Assembly: GCF_002002905.1 (NCBI RefSeq)
Contig: NZ_CP019509.1
Span: 62,001 to 126,000 of the forward strand
Origin: Aquaspirillum sp. LM1
GTDB taxonomy: Bacteria > Pseudomonadota > Gammaproteobacteria > Burkholderiales > Aquaspirillaceae
DNA: 64,000 bases
Direction of reading: 5' to 3'
Shown: positions 53,079-62,591 of the stretch, piece after piece
Position numbering within the stretch: position 1 is the first letter of the stretch
How the letters are laid out: each line of letters starts with the position of its first letter
Made by a program: the position numbers and the translations under genes
Notes under the pieces: generated by a model
What the model was told of the DNA's origin: nothing
The model's input: the letters and a program-made list of their open reading frames with translations, nothing else
The model's database searches: none

Positions 53079-54446
53079 CTAAATCCGTCCATCCTTGCGC
53101 TGCTCCCGCGCCACGCCTTGCAGCAAATCCGCCTGGACAATCTGCGCCGGATCGCGCTGCACCGCCTGCAGCGCGGCATAGCGCAACACATTGCTGATGG
53201 CTCCGCCGCTAAGCTCCACCTGCTCGGCCAGGGTGGTAAGGTCGCAATCGGCGGCCAGCGGGCAGGGCAGGGTAAAAGCGTTGCGCCACAGCTGCAGCCG
53301 CTCCGGCGCGGCGGGCAGCGGGAAATACAGCATCGACTGAAACCGGCGGGAAAACGCCTCGTCGATATTGTTTTTCAGGTTGCTGGCCAGCAGGGTCACG
53401 CCGGGAAAATCTTCTACCCGCTGCAACAGATACGCCACTTCCTGATTGGCGTAGCGGTCGTTGCTGCTATTGGTCTGGCTGCGCTTGCCAAACAGCGCGT
53501 CGGCCTCGTCAAAAAACAGGATCCAGTTCTGCCGCTCAGCCTGGTCAAACACCCGCGACAGGTTTTTTTCGGTTTCGCCAATATATTTGGATACCACCAG
53601 TGACAGGTCTACCCGATACACCGGCATGCCGGTGGCCTTGCCCAGCAGGGTGGCGGTCAGGGTTTTGCCGGTGCCGGGCGGGCCGTAAAACAGGGCGCGA
53701 AAGCCGGGCTTGAGGTGGCGGTTCAGTTGCCAGTCGTTCATCAGCGTATGCCGGTGGCGAATCCAGGCGATGATTTCGCTCACTTCCTGGCGCAGCCCGC
53801 CGGGCAGCACCAGATCGTCCCAGTCCAGCGGGGTGGTGATGCGCTGGGCCGGAAAATCCTTGCCATAGTTGGGCTGGTGGGGCTGGCCGCTGGTCAGCAG
53901 GCTCAGGCTTTCCGGGCTGAGCTGCAGCGCTTGGCCCAGCAGCGCGGACAATGCCGGCGCATCGCTGGCGGGCAGCCCCCAGCTCAACACCCCGGCCCGG
54001 CGCAGGGGCGCATCGGCGGCAAACAGCGGGTACACCGGCAGGCGTCGCGCCATATCGTGGCCGGCCAGCAAAAACGCAGCGGTTTCCGCGCTGGGCCAGA
54101 AGCCGCGATGCTGCGGGCTGGGGCAGCCGGCAAATTCGGTAAATGGCTGGCCCAGCGTGCTGTTGGTCAGTAGTAGCAAATCCAGCGCCGACGGGCGCAC
54201 ATGCGGTGCCAGTGCCAGAATCAGCACCAGCCGCTCTGCCTCAGACAAACCCCATGCCGTCACCGCCTGGGTGTAGGCGGCGTCTTTCACCAGCGCGGGC
54301 GCGGGCGGCGGGGTGAAGGGCTGGTTCTGGAAATAACTGTCCAGCGCCTGGCTGATCCAGTGCTGCAGCCAGGCCAGCTCCTGCTCCAGTGCATGGGCGT
54401 GGTGCGCATTCCGGGTGGACGGGTGAAGGTGAGGGGGATGTGTCAT
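53079..54446 (-). CDS. AAA+ ATPase of the contractile injection system (Afp15-like)
   Basis: 455 residues. The N-terminal ~200 residues are the domain typical of eCIS ATPases. The C-terminal AAA module has Walker A YGPPGTGKTLTATLLG, Walker B WILFFDEADALFGKRS, sensor TLLASNLKNNIDEAF and arginine-finger RRFQ. In eCIS loci this ATPase is needed for particle assembly. It lies four bases downstream of the tape-measure-like gene. Confidence 0.88.
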   Translation of the reverse strand: MTHPPHLHPSTRNAHHAHALEQELAWLQHWISQALDSYFQNQPFTPPPAPALVKDAAYTQAVTAWGLSEAERLVLILALAPHVRPSALDLLLLTNSTLGQPFTEFAGCPSPQHRGFWPSAETAAFLLAGHDMARRLPVYPLFAADAPLRRAGVLSWGLPASDAPALSALLGQALQLSPESLSLLTSGQPHQPNYGKDFPAQRITTPLDWDDLVLPGGLRQEVSEIIAWIRHRHTLMNDWQLNRHLKPGFRALFYGPPGTGKTLTATLLGKATGMPVYRVDLSLVVSKYIGETEKNLSRVFDQAERQNWILFFDEADALFGKRSQTNSSNDRYANQEVAYLLQRVEDFPGVTLLASNLKNNIDEAFSRRFQSMLYFPLPAAPERLQLWRNAFTLPCPLAADCDLTTLAEQVELSGGAISNVLRYAALQAVQRDPAQIVQADLLQGVAREQRKDGRI

Positions 54447-54450
54447 GGTT

Positions 54451-57400
54451 TTATCTCCAGTGCACCCAGAGCACGCGCGGCATCCAGGGCAGTTTGATCA
54501 TCGCCAGCCGCCACGGCAGGCTGTCGAGCAGCATGTCGTAGGCGCGTGGCGATACACTCAGGGTCAGGCGGTCATCGTGGTCACGCAGCTGGCCGTCGCG
54601 CAGCAAAAAGCTTTCGCGCAGGCCCGCCACCGAGGTGTGTTTCAGCTTGTCCCAGCGCTGGGTCACCATGTGCAGCAGGCTTAGCCCCAGCTGGGTGGCG
54701 TGTTCGTCTGGCGCGGCGGTCCACACCGGCGATTCGCTGGCCGGCATGCCGCACAGCAGCTTGTTCAGCCACAGCGCCGATTCCTCGTCATCGGCGTGGC
54801 CGCTGGCCAGAAACTGCAGCAGAAATACCGCCTGACTGCGGGCTGCGGCATCGACAAATACGCCGTCCACCACCAGGCCCAGCCGCTCGAAGTAATGGCC
54901 GATAAATGGCCATAGCAACACCAGCCCGGCGTTGCCGATGGCAATGGCCGGGCCGCTGCTGGCCGTGTCGGTTTCGGCATCGCGGCCAGCAGCGGGCTCA
55001 GCCGCTGGCACGCTGGCCGGGCGTGGCGGCGTTTCGGCTGGCAGGCTGTGCGCCACGGCCAGCTGCCACAGCGCCTGCACCTGCCCACGCGCCACCCTGG
55101 CGGCGCTGCCGGCCTGAGCGCTCAAGCGTGCCAGCAGCGCTGGCTGCCAGTGCGAGGCGCTCAGGCCTGTGTGACGGCGCAGCGATGGGCTGAAGCGGGC
55201 CAGCCAGTGCTGTGCCAGCCGTGCCCGCCGACCTGGGTCGGCCAGCAGGGCCAGCAGATGGTCCCAGGCCAGCGCCATGCCACGTTGACGCTGGCCAGCC
55301 GGCAGGCTGTGTGCCAAGGCGTCCAGCAGGCAGGCCAGCGCTGCGGCCTGAGGGTCTGGCAGCCACAGCCAGAGCAAACGCAGCCGCAGTGCTGGCGGCA
55401 GCTGCTGAATCAGTCGTTGCCGCAGCGGCGCGTGCGTCAGACCGGGCTGCAACGCGCGCCGCCAGTGCCGTCGCCAACCGCTGCTGCGCTGCGCCAGAGC
55501 GTGGCTGACGGCGTACAGCTGGCCCAGCTGCTGCCGATCCAGCGGCTGGCCGTGGCTGAGCAGGCGCTGCAGCGCGGCCAGTGCCACGGGTGCGCTTGGC
55601 TTTGCCGGGGCAGGCGCGTCCGGCGGGGGGCGATAGATCGGGCCTGGCCGGGGCGCGTGGGTGGCTGGGGTTGCCGCAGCGGCATCTGCGTCTGCGTCTG
55701 GCTGCGCGGTGTGCTCTGCCAGCCAGGCGCGAAACGGTGCTGTGGCCGCGCCGCCCTGCTGGCTGGCCGTGTCCGCCATGGCCTGACGGTACGCCGCCTG
55801 CGTCAGCCCCAGCGGCCCGGCCAGGCTGGCACTGATCTGCTCCAGCCACGCTTCGGCGGAGGGCGGTCCGGTCTGGCTGAGCTGAGCCAGGGCCATCTGG
55901 CCGTGCAACGCCAGGCAGTGCCGCCGCGCCGGTGGGCTAAGGAGCGGGTGCTGCGCCAGCGCCTGTGCGGTCCGCCACCAGTCAGCCAGCACACGGCTCA
56001 GACCGGGGTGTAGCTGTTGCCACAGGCATAGCAACGGCGCAGGCGGCAGGCTGGCCAGCAGACGCTGTTGCACATCAGGTCGGCCCAGTAGCGGGCGCAG
56101 TTGCGCCAGCCATGCGGCACCATCGGCGCGCTGCAGCTGGCGCAACAGGCGTCGCGCCGGGTCGGGCGAGCGGGTGCCGACCACAGGCCATTGGCCATGC
56201 TCCAGCCAGCGGTACAAGGCGGCGCGTTCGTCGGCGGCAGACGGCGGACTGCTGGCAGCCGGTGGTGGTAGAGGGCGTGTTGGTGCTGCTTCACCGTTTA
56301 ACGCGGCCAGCACGTCAGCGTAGTCGCGCAGCAGGTGCAAGGCCAGCGCCTGTGCCAGCCGGGGCCGCGACCAGCCGTGCAGCCAGGCGTGCGCCACCCA
56401 GGGGCTGAGCTGGGCGGGGGGCAGCGCCAGCTGGCGGGTCAGCTGCCGCCAGTCCACGCCGGGGGCCAGGCGCGCCCACAGCGGCGCGTGTGCCTCGGCG
56501 GGAAGGCGGGCCAGATCGGGAAGCAGAGACGGCAAGCTCTGGCGCAGCCAGTGGGGGTCAAGCCGGGCTGCGCCATCGGGCGTGGCCAGCGCGTGGGCCA
56601 GCGTCTGATACCGGCTGGCGGGATGGCCGCTGGCCAGTGTCGGGGCCAGCGATGCAGGGCGGGGGTCTGGTGCGCTGGCTGGTGATGGCCAGCGCTGGTG
56701 CATGGCGGCCAGGTGGCGTGTCCAGGCGCTGGCGTCGCCCGTCAGGGCGGCATGCCAGTGCTGCTGCAAGCCCTCCCACAGCGGCCCGGCGGGACGCGCT
56801 TGCCGGGCCTGCGCATAGGCGGCGGTCAGCCAGAGGCGCGGCGGCTGGCCGCTGATGGCCGCCAGCGCTGGCCACAGCTGCGTCAGCCAGTCGCTGGCGG
56901 AGAGCGTGGCCGGGACGGTACTCCATACCGCCAGACAGGCGTCGGCCAGCCAGTCTGCCTGCAGTGGGGCGGCCCAGGCGCTGGTGCCAAGCCAGCTGGC
57001 CAGCTGCTGATGCTGGCGTTGGCGCGACAGTGACAGGCCCAGCCAGCGCCACAGCGGCTTGCGCTGGGCCGGGTTCAGGCTGCGCAGCAGACGGCGGCGG
57101 GCGGCTGGGTGGGCCAGTTCGGCGCGCAGCAAGGCCGCCAGGTGGGCTGGCTGGCTGTGCGCCAGCTGGGCCAGCAGCCCGGCCAGTGCCGGAGTGTGCC
57201 GGTCGGCGTGGCCGCGCAGGTGGGCACAGACTGCTGCGCTGTCGTGCTGGGCCGGGCTTTGCCGCGTCACGCCATCGGCCAGCGCCAGGTGTTCCAGCGT
57301 GTCGAGCAGGCTGCCGTGCTGGCCGGCACGGGTTTGCCAGTCTTGCAGGGTGGCGGTCAGCTGCTGCAGCAGTTCGGCGTAGTCCACCTGGTAATGCCGG

Positions 57401-58722
57401 GCGATGCGGCGCAGGGTGGCGGCGATGAAACTGCGCCGGTTGAACTCCGAGCCATGACTGACCAGCAGGTCGTGCAGGATCACCGACCACAGCGTGGTGT
57501 GAAACCCGGCGGCATCGCTGCGGACCAGCGCCTGTTGTTGCTGGCGCTGGCGCAGCTGCCGGGCGTAGCCGACGATGGCGTCGGCATGGCTGGGTTGCAG
57601 CAGTTGCACCAGCTGGCCCAGCAGCGCTTCCGGCAACTGGCTGGCCAGCCGGACGCTGACGGGCTGCGCGGCGCTGGCGTACAGCAGCTGGCGCAAGCTG
57701 GCTGGTGTGTAGGTCAGCGCGGCAGTCACCAGCGCGGCGGGCTGCAGGCGGGTTTGCCGGGCGAGCGCACCGTGTTCCAGCCACTGGCGCAGCGCCTGCC
57801 AGCGCTGCTGGCCGAGCGCGGTGTCTGCTGCTTCGGCGGTAGGCGTGGCGTGCAGGCTGCGCCCCAGTGCGTACAGCAGGGTGAGCAGGCCACTGCGCTG
57901 GCCGGCGCGTTGCAGCTGTTGTTCCAGATGGGCGGTCAGTTGCGCCAGCAGCACGGCGTAGTCCAGCCGGTAGCGCTGCGCCAGCCGGCGCAGGGTGGCG
58001 ACCACAAAGCTGCGCCGGTTGAATTCTGAGCCGTGGCTGGCCAGCAGGTCGTGCAGGATCACCGTCCACACGCTGGCCTGAAACCCCTGGCGGTCGCTGC
58101 TGATGGCCAGTGCGGCCTGGCGCTGCTGCAACTGGCGGGCGTAGCTGACTATATAAGCGGCGTCGCTGGGCTCAAGCAGCGTGGTCAGCCGCGCCAGTGC
58201 GGTTTCCGGCAGGGTATGGGCCAGTTGACCGGCCAGCCGGGCCGGGTCGCGCTGGCTCAGCAGCAGCGGGCGCAGCGCCCCGGCATGGTTGTCCAGCGCC
58301 GTGGTCAGCCAGTCGGCCAGTTGCGCCGGGCTGGCGTGTGACTTGCCCTGGCTGATCCAGTCGCACAGCGCCTGCCAGCCGGGTGGCAGGCGGGGGGCTG
58401 ACGGGCGCGACGGCGCGGGCAGGCCCAGCCGCTGCAGCTGGCTGCGCAAGGCATTGGCCAGACGGATGGGCAGCTCGCGCTCCAGGCTGGCCGCCGGCAG
58501 GCTGCCCAGGTCCAGAGTGAGCTGGCGCAGGTGCAGCCAGTCTTCGCCCGGTGCCGCCGCGTCCAGTGCGGCCTGCAGGCCATGTTCCAGCGCGCTGGGG
58601 CAACAGGCGGTGAGCCGCTGTTGCAGCGCCTGGCCGTGGCCCAGCCGGTCGGGGCTGGCGCATTCAAAGCGGATGTCCAGCCGCAGCTGGCCAATGCGGT
58701 GATGGCCGGGCAGTGCAGACAT
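54451..58722 (-). CDS. contractile injection system tape-measure-like protein
   Basis: 1423 residues, extremely rich in Leu, Ala, Gln and Arg. The start HRIGQLRLDIRFECASPDRLG and the C-terminal block (GLVLLWPFIGHYFERLGLV, then KLKHTSVAGLRESFLLRDG) are characteristic of the eCIS tape-measure family (Afp14-like position). It contains an internal duplication: the block with VILHDLLxSHGSEFNRRSF occurs around residues 215-245 and again around 405-430. The long helical body would set the tube length. It is three bases from the next upstream gene. Confidence 0.8.
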   Translation of the reverse strand: MSALPGHHRIGQLRLDIRFECASPDRLGHGQALQQRLTACCPSALEHGLQAALDAAAPGEDWLHLRQLTLDLGSLPAASLERELPIRLANALRSQLQRLGLPAPSRPSAPRLPPGWQALCDWISQGKSHASPAQLADWLTTALDNHAGALRPLLLSQRDPARLAGQLAHTLPETALARLTTLLEPSDAAYIVSYARQLQQRQAALAISSDRQGFQASVWTVILHDLLASHGSEFNRRSFVVATLRRLAQRYRLDYAVLLAQLTAHLEQQLQRAGQRSGLLTLLYALGRSLHATPTAEAADTALGQQRWQALRQWLEHGALARQTRLQPAALVTAALTYTPASLRQLLYASAAQPVSVRLASQLPEALLGQLVQLLQPSHADAIVGYARQLRQRQQQQALVRSDAAGFHTTLWSVILHDLLVSHGSEFNRRSFIAATLRRIARHYQVDYAELLQQLTATLQDWQTRAGQHGSLLDTLEHLALADGVTRQSPAQHDSAAVCAHLRGHADRHTPALAGLLAQLAHSQPAHLAALLRAELAHPAARRRLLRSLNPAQRKPLWRWLGLSLSRQRQHQQLASWLGTSAWAAPLQADWLADACLAVWSTVPATLSASDWLTQLWPALAAISGQPPRLWLTAAYAQARQARPAGPLWEGLQQHWHAALTGDASAWTRHLAAMHQRWPSPASAPDPRPASLAPTLASGHPASRYQTLAHALATPDGAARLDPHWLRQSLPSLLPDLARLPAEAHAPLWARLAPGVDWRQLTRQLALPPAQLSPWVAHAWLHGWSRPRLAQALALHLLRDYADVLAALNGEAAPTRPLPPPAASSPPSAADERAALYRWLEHGQWPVVGTRSPDPARRLLRQLQRADGAAWLAQLRPLLGRPDVQQRLLASLPPAPLLCLWQQLHPGLSRVLADWWRTAQALAQHPLLSPPARRHCLALHGQMALAQLSQTGPPSAEAWLEQISASLAGPLGLTQAAYRQAMADTASQQGGAATAPFRAWLAEHTAQPDADADAAAATPATHAPRPGPIYRPPPDAPAPAKPSAPVALAALQRLLSHGQPLDRQQLGQLYAVSHALAQRSSGWRRHWRRALQPGLTHAPLRQRLIQQLPPALRLRLLWLWLPDPQAAALACLLDALAHSLPAGQRQRGMALAWDHLLALLADPGRRARLAQHWLARFSPSLRRHTGLSASHWQPALLARLSAQAGSAARVARGQVQALWQLAVAHSLPAETPPRPASVPAAEPAAGRDAETDTASSGPAIAIGNAGLVLLWPFIGHYFERLGLVVDGVFVDAAARSQAVFLLQFLASGHADDEESALWLNKLLCGMPASESPVWTAAPDEHATQLGLSLLHMVTQRWDKLKHTSVAGLRESFLLRDGQLRDHDDRLTLSVSPRAYDMLLDSLPWRLAMIKLPWMPRVLWVHWR

Positions 58723-58724
58723 GG

Positions 58725-61700
58725 TCAGGGGGCCGGCGCGGGCAGCGCCTGCAAGAACTGGCGCAGCGCCTGGGTGGCCGCTTCAAGCTGGGCTGATGGG
58801 GTAGTGGCGCGCAGGCTGAGGGTTTTTTGCCTGGCCCAGGTGGCGTACAGGGTTTCAAACTGGCGCATCTGGTCAATGCCCAGCCAGTGGCAGCGGGCAT
58901 CCAGATGCGCCGGGCAGTACTCGGCCAGCAGCACGTTCACGTAGGCGCGAAACTCCGGATTGCAAAAACGGATCGGCCAGTCAGGCAGCAGCACGCTCAG
59001 CCGGTAGCGGTAAAAGTCTTTGTCTGCCTCGCTGAGGGCATCCAGCTCGGCAGTGGGCGGGCGCAGCAGCAGGTGCTCCACCACATACAGCCCTTCTCCG
59101 GCGTACAGCGACGCCCATGCCGGCCCCTGGCGGCGCAGCCAGGCAATCAGCCGGTCGCGACTGTGCTCCAGTCCGGCGCGGTGGTGGCCGCGCAGGATGG
59201 GCTTCTGGCTGCCGTCCGGATAGCTGAACAGCAACTGATGGAAGCAGCCGCAGTCCGAGTGCGTGATCTGATAACGCACTTCATCGGTGCCGTACTTGAA
59301 CAGCATGCCCAGCAGATTGGGGTCCTGGCTGAAAAACTGCAGGGTATGGTGGTCGTCGGCCTGGCTATTGGCCAGGCTGATTGGCGGTGTGGCGCTGAGT
59401 GGCGCGCGTGAGCGCGGGTAGCGCTGCAGCGGCTGTGTACCGCCCAGTCCCAGCCGCGCTGCCAGCAACTGCTCCAGCCCGGAGCCGCACGGCAGCGGCT
59501 GGGCCAGCCGCAAGGTAAAGTTGTGGCCATGGCCGCGTCGGGCGCTCCACAGCGGGTAGTTGAACAGCAGCGCGGCTTTCCAGCTGGCCAGTTCAAGCAA
59601 AAACCCATCGGTATGGGCCGGACGGGGGTCAAAGCTGTGCAGCAGCGCATCGTCAAAGTGCTCGTTAAAGCGCGCCAGCAAGTGGTTGAGAAAGCGGTTG
59701 CGCCGTTCCGGGTAAGGGGCGAAGCGCGCCATCAGGCGGTTCAGTTCGGCCAGATAATGCTGGCGCAGCGACGGACCGGGCGGCGGTGCATCCTGTTCGG
59801 GCAGCAGTTGCAGGTGCTTGCCAGTGGGCGCGCACTGGCAAGCCAGCTGGCGCACCCAGTCGGCCAGCGCGTGTGCGGCATGGCAGCAGGCGGTTTCGCT
59901 GGGGTGGCGTTGCGGGCTGACGGCCAGGGTGTGGCCGTCCGGGTGACGCAACACCAGCCCCCAGTGGCCGTCTGGCCAGCGTCGGTAGCTGTAGTGGTGC
60001 GGGTAGCGGCCAAAAAACAGCACGTCGTCCACTTTGGCCGGGCGTTCGGCCAGCCGACCCGGCCAGTAGGCGCACAGCAGCAGCTCGCCCCTGGCCCCGG
60101 TGATGCGCAGGCCCAGCGTGCCTTGCCGATGCTGGCGGATGGCATGCTGGGCCTGCGGCTGCGACAGCTGGCCAAGCAGGCGCTGAATCAGCGCCTGGGC
60201 GTCGGCGGCGCTGGCGCTGGGCTGCACCGCGTAGGCCAGCGCCACGCCGTCGTCATCACACAGCTGCACTTGCACCCGGCCCTGGCCATCGGGCTGCTGT
60301 CGGTAATTGCCCGGCTGGCGGCCTGCCTGGGCAATCCGCTCTGCCAGACGGGATGCCGCCTGCGGGCTGGCCAGCCGGGCGCTGCGCAGGCACAGGGTAT
60401 GGCCGTCCAGATACACGCAGACAATCTGTCGCCAGCGGTGGTCTGGCTCTGCTGGCGGTTCGGGCGGGGCCAGCACCTCCAGGGTATTGGGCGGCGCGTA
60501 AGGCTGGCTGGCGTCGCCCACCAGCGACTGGGCAAAATAGCTTTGCGCGCTGGCCGGGGCCAGGGCAAACAGCTGGCGGGCATTGGCCAGCTGGGCAAAG
60601 GCATTGCTCAGCACCTGCTCAAACAGCAGCAGATAGGCACGCAGCTGCTTGACCTGGGCCTGGCGGCGCACGCCAGCGCTGACCACCTCCGGCGCAAACA
60701 GCGCACTTTCGTCATTGGCCTGCCAGTTCAGGTCGGCGGGCACGCCGTAGCGGCCCAGGCCATAGGTTTGCGGAAACTGATGCTGGATGGAGTCGTAGCG
60801 ACCAATCTCCAGCGCCCGCCCGCTGGGCAGCTGGCCATAGGCCAGGCTGGCGGTGGACAGCTTGACGGCGGCTTCGCGGGTCAGGCCATCCGAGCGGTTT
60901 TTCAGAAAATAATGGCGCACCCGCGCCGCGTTGAGGGTGACTGGCGTGCCCTCCGCATTGATCACCTGAAACGGCCAGTCCGCGCCGGCTTCCGGCAGGT
61001 CGATAAAGGGGATGGAATCGGGGTCGAGTGTCAGGGTTTCCTGGGTGGGGTCGGGGACAAAATGCAACTGGCTGAGCCGTTGCACGCCCGGTGTGGCCAG
61101 CACAATGCTGGCGATGTGCTGCAGACTAACCTGGGTGGGCCGGGGTTGCAGATCGGCGTCGTCGATGCTGCCGTAGTGCAGCAGCGGCCCCTGATAAATC
61201 TCGTCCGGTGGTTCGCCGGCGGCCAGGCGGGCGTCGATGGGCCGTGGAATCGGGCAGGGTGCCAGCTTGAGGTCGAGGTTGAACAGCACGTCGCCCATCA
61301 CCTGGTCGGCCTGGTAGCCCGGCTTGAGCTGGATCACCCCGTGCAGCGGCAGCGCCTGCTGCCTGAGCACCGACACGCTGACCAGCTCGTCGCCCAGCAG
61401 GCGGTTGGCGTGCAGATGGCGGCTGACGTCGGCCATCAGCGCATCATCGTCGCCCCAGCGGAATTTCTCGATCAGGCCACGGTACAGCCCCGGCAACGCG
61501 CCCACCACCGGCTCCAGCCAGATGTTTTTCAGCCCGGCCACCCGGTCGTACAGGTATTTGCGGTAGTCGTTGGGCGTCAGTGGCGCGCAGGTCAGGATGT
61601 CATTGCCGGTAAACAGGCTGTTGCGGTCGATGCGGCCATTGGCGTCGGCCAGCAGGTCTTCCACCCGGTAGTGGCCGCGCAGGCCCAGGTCTGTCAGCGC

Positions 61701-61883
61701 GTAGGCCAGCTGCTCCAGGATGGTCAGGCCGGGGTCGTGCTCGTTGTAGTCGGTCCATTGGTCCGACGACATGGCCTGGGTGGCCTGAATACCTTCGGCC
61801 AGTAGCCCGGCAAAGTCCATGCTGGGCGGCAAGGGGTCGGGAAAGCTGTCCAGCAGCGGGGTCGGAGAAGACGGTTCACGCAT
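58725..61883 (-). CDS. eCIS baseplate protein, Afp11-like
   Basis: 1052 residues. The N-terminus carries WTDYNEHDPGLTILEQLAYA, the classic baseplate-wedge (gpJ/gp6-like) motif. Further on there are domains with LAELNRLMARFAPYPERRNR and a C-terminal part ending in a helical RQFLQAL segment. It is expected to form the baseplate wedge with the J-like protein encoded upstream. Between tape-measure and J-like genes, the position fits Afp11/Pvc11. Confidence 0.75.
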   Translation of the reverse strand: MREPSSPTPLLDSFPDPLPPSMDFAGLLAEGIQATQAMSSDQWTDYNEHDPGLTILEQLAYALTDLGLRGHYRVEDLLADANGRIDRNSLFTGNDILTCAPLTPNDYRKYLYDRVAGLKNIWLEPVVGALPGLYRGLIEKFRWGDDDALMADVSRHLHANRLLGDELVSVSVLRQQALPLHGVIQLKPGYQADQVMGDVLFNLDLKLAPCPIPRPIDARLAAGEPPDEIYQGPLLHYGSIDDADLQPRPTQVSLQHIASIVLATPGVQRLSQLHFVPDPTQETLTLDPDSIPFIDLPEAGADWPFQVINAEGTPVTLNAARVRHYFLKNRSDGLTREAAVKLSTASLAYGQLPSGRALEIGRYDSIQHQFPQTYGLGRYGVPADLNWQANDESALFAPEVVSAGVRRQAQVKQLRAYLLLFEQVLSNAFAQLANARQLFALAPASAQSYFAQSLVGDASQPYAPPNTLEVLAPPEPPAEPDHRWRQIVCVYLDGHTLCLRSARLASPQAASRLAERIAQAGRQPGNYRQQPDGQGRVQVQLCDDDGVALAYAVQPSASAADAQALIQRLLGQLSQPQAQHAIRQHRQGTLGLRITGARGELLLCAYWPGRLAERPAKVDDVLFFGRYPHHYSYRRWPDGHWGLVLRHPDGHTLAVSPQRHPSETACCHAAHALADWVRQLACQCAPTGKHLQLLPEQDAPPPGPSLRQHYLAELNRLMARFAPYPERRNRFLNHLLARFNEHFDDALLHSFDPRPAHTDGFLLELASWKAALLFNYPLWSARRGHGHNFTLRLAQPLPCGSGLEQLLAARLGLGGTQPLQRYPRSRAPLSATPPISLANSQADDHHTLQFFSQDPNLLGMLFKYGTDEVRYQITHSDCGCFHQLLFSYPDGSQKPILRGHHRAGLEHSRDRLIAWLRRQGPAWASLYAGEGLYVVEHLLLRPPTAELDALSEADKDFYRYRLSVLLPDWPIRFCNPEFRAYVNVLLAEYCPAHLDARCHWLGIDQMRQFETLYATWARQKTLSLRATTPSAQLEAATQALRQFLQALPAPAP

Positions 61884-61886
61884 CGC

Positions 61887-62591
61887 TTAGCTGTCCTGCG
61901 GCGTCAGCTGGCAATCGATCTGCGCCGGGTTGCCATAGCTGTCCACGCCAAAATCGCTGCGCGCGCGCAGGCTGAGCTGGAACTGGTCCTGCGGGCCGGG
62001 CAGCCAGCCAAACTGCACGCTGTGCCAGGGCAGAATGCTGTCGCGGCTGACGGTTTGCTGGATGCGTTTGTGATTGCTGCCGATTTCCACCCTGGCGTGG
62101 TTGCTGATCCGGTAACTGGCGCGGGCACTGACCGTGCTGGCCACACACAGCCAGACGCCGGGGGTGGCTGTGGTGACGGGCAGGGTGTACCAGCGTCCGT
62201 CGGCAGCCACGGTAAAGCGCCGGCTGTCGGGCTGCTCGGGGGTGGGGGCTGGTTCAGGCGCGGGCGGCGTGGGATCGGGTGGCGTCGGCTCTGGCGCGGG
62301 CGGATCCGGCAGCGGGCTGGGCGCAGGATCTGGCACAGGATCTGGCACAGGATCGGGCGCGGGCGTTGGTGTCGGCGCAGGGGTGGGCTGCGGCGTGGGA
62401 GCGGGCTCGGGCGGGTCGCTGTCCGGATGGCGGCTGCGCCAGGCGGCAATCATCTCGCGCAGGGTGCGCAACTCGGTTTCGGTGAGCTGGTCACGCGGAA
62501 TGAACGAGTCGATCAAATTGGCAAAATCGGCCCCGGTGGGAATGGCCCCATCGGCAAAGGCCTGTTTCAGGTCGTCAGGTTTTTTGACCAT
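61887..62591 (-). CDS. hypothetical eCIS protein with a Pro-rich linker
   Basis: 234 residues in three parts. Residues 1-58 are helical (LKQAFADGAIPTGADFANLI, then TETELRTLREMIAAWRSRH). About 65 residues of Pro-Asp/Glu/Thr repeats follow. The C-terminal ~105 residues are a beta-rich domain with WYTLPVTTATPGVWLCVAS. The three-part form suggests a fibre or binding domain on a flexible stalk joined to the baseplate. It overlaps the J-like gene by 17 bases. I do not recognise a named family. Confidence 0.7.
   Translation of the reverse strand: MVKKPDDLKQAFADGAIPTGADFANLIDSFIPRDQLTETELRTLREMIAAWRSRHPDSDPPEPAPTPQPTPAPTPTPAPDPVPDPVPDPAPSPLPDPPAPEPTPPDPTPPAPEPAPTPEQPDSRRFTVAADGRWYTLPVTTATPGVWLCVASTVSARASYRISNHARVEIGSNHKRIQQTVSRDSILPWHSVQFGWLPGPQDQFQLSLRARSDFGVDSYGNPAQIDCQLTPQDS

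Noticed and set aside
59523-61805. A 760-codon open frame antisense to the Afp11-like gene
   Set aside because: Same reason: low-complexity Gln/Arg/His composition and no family motif, opposite a gene with the YNEHDPG motif.
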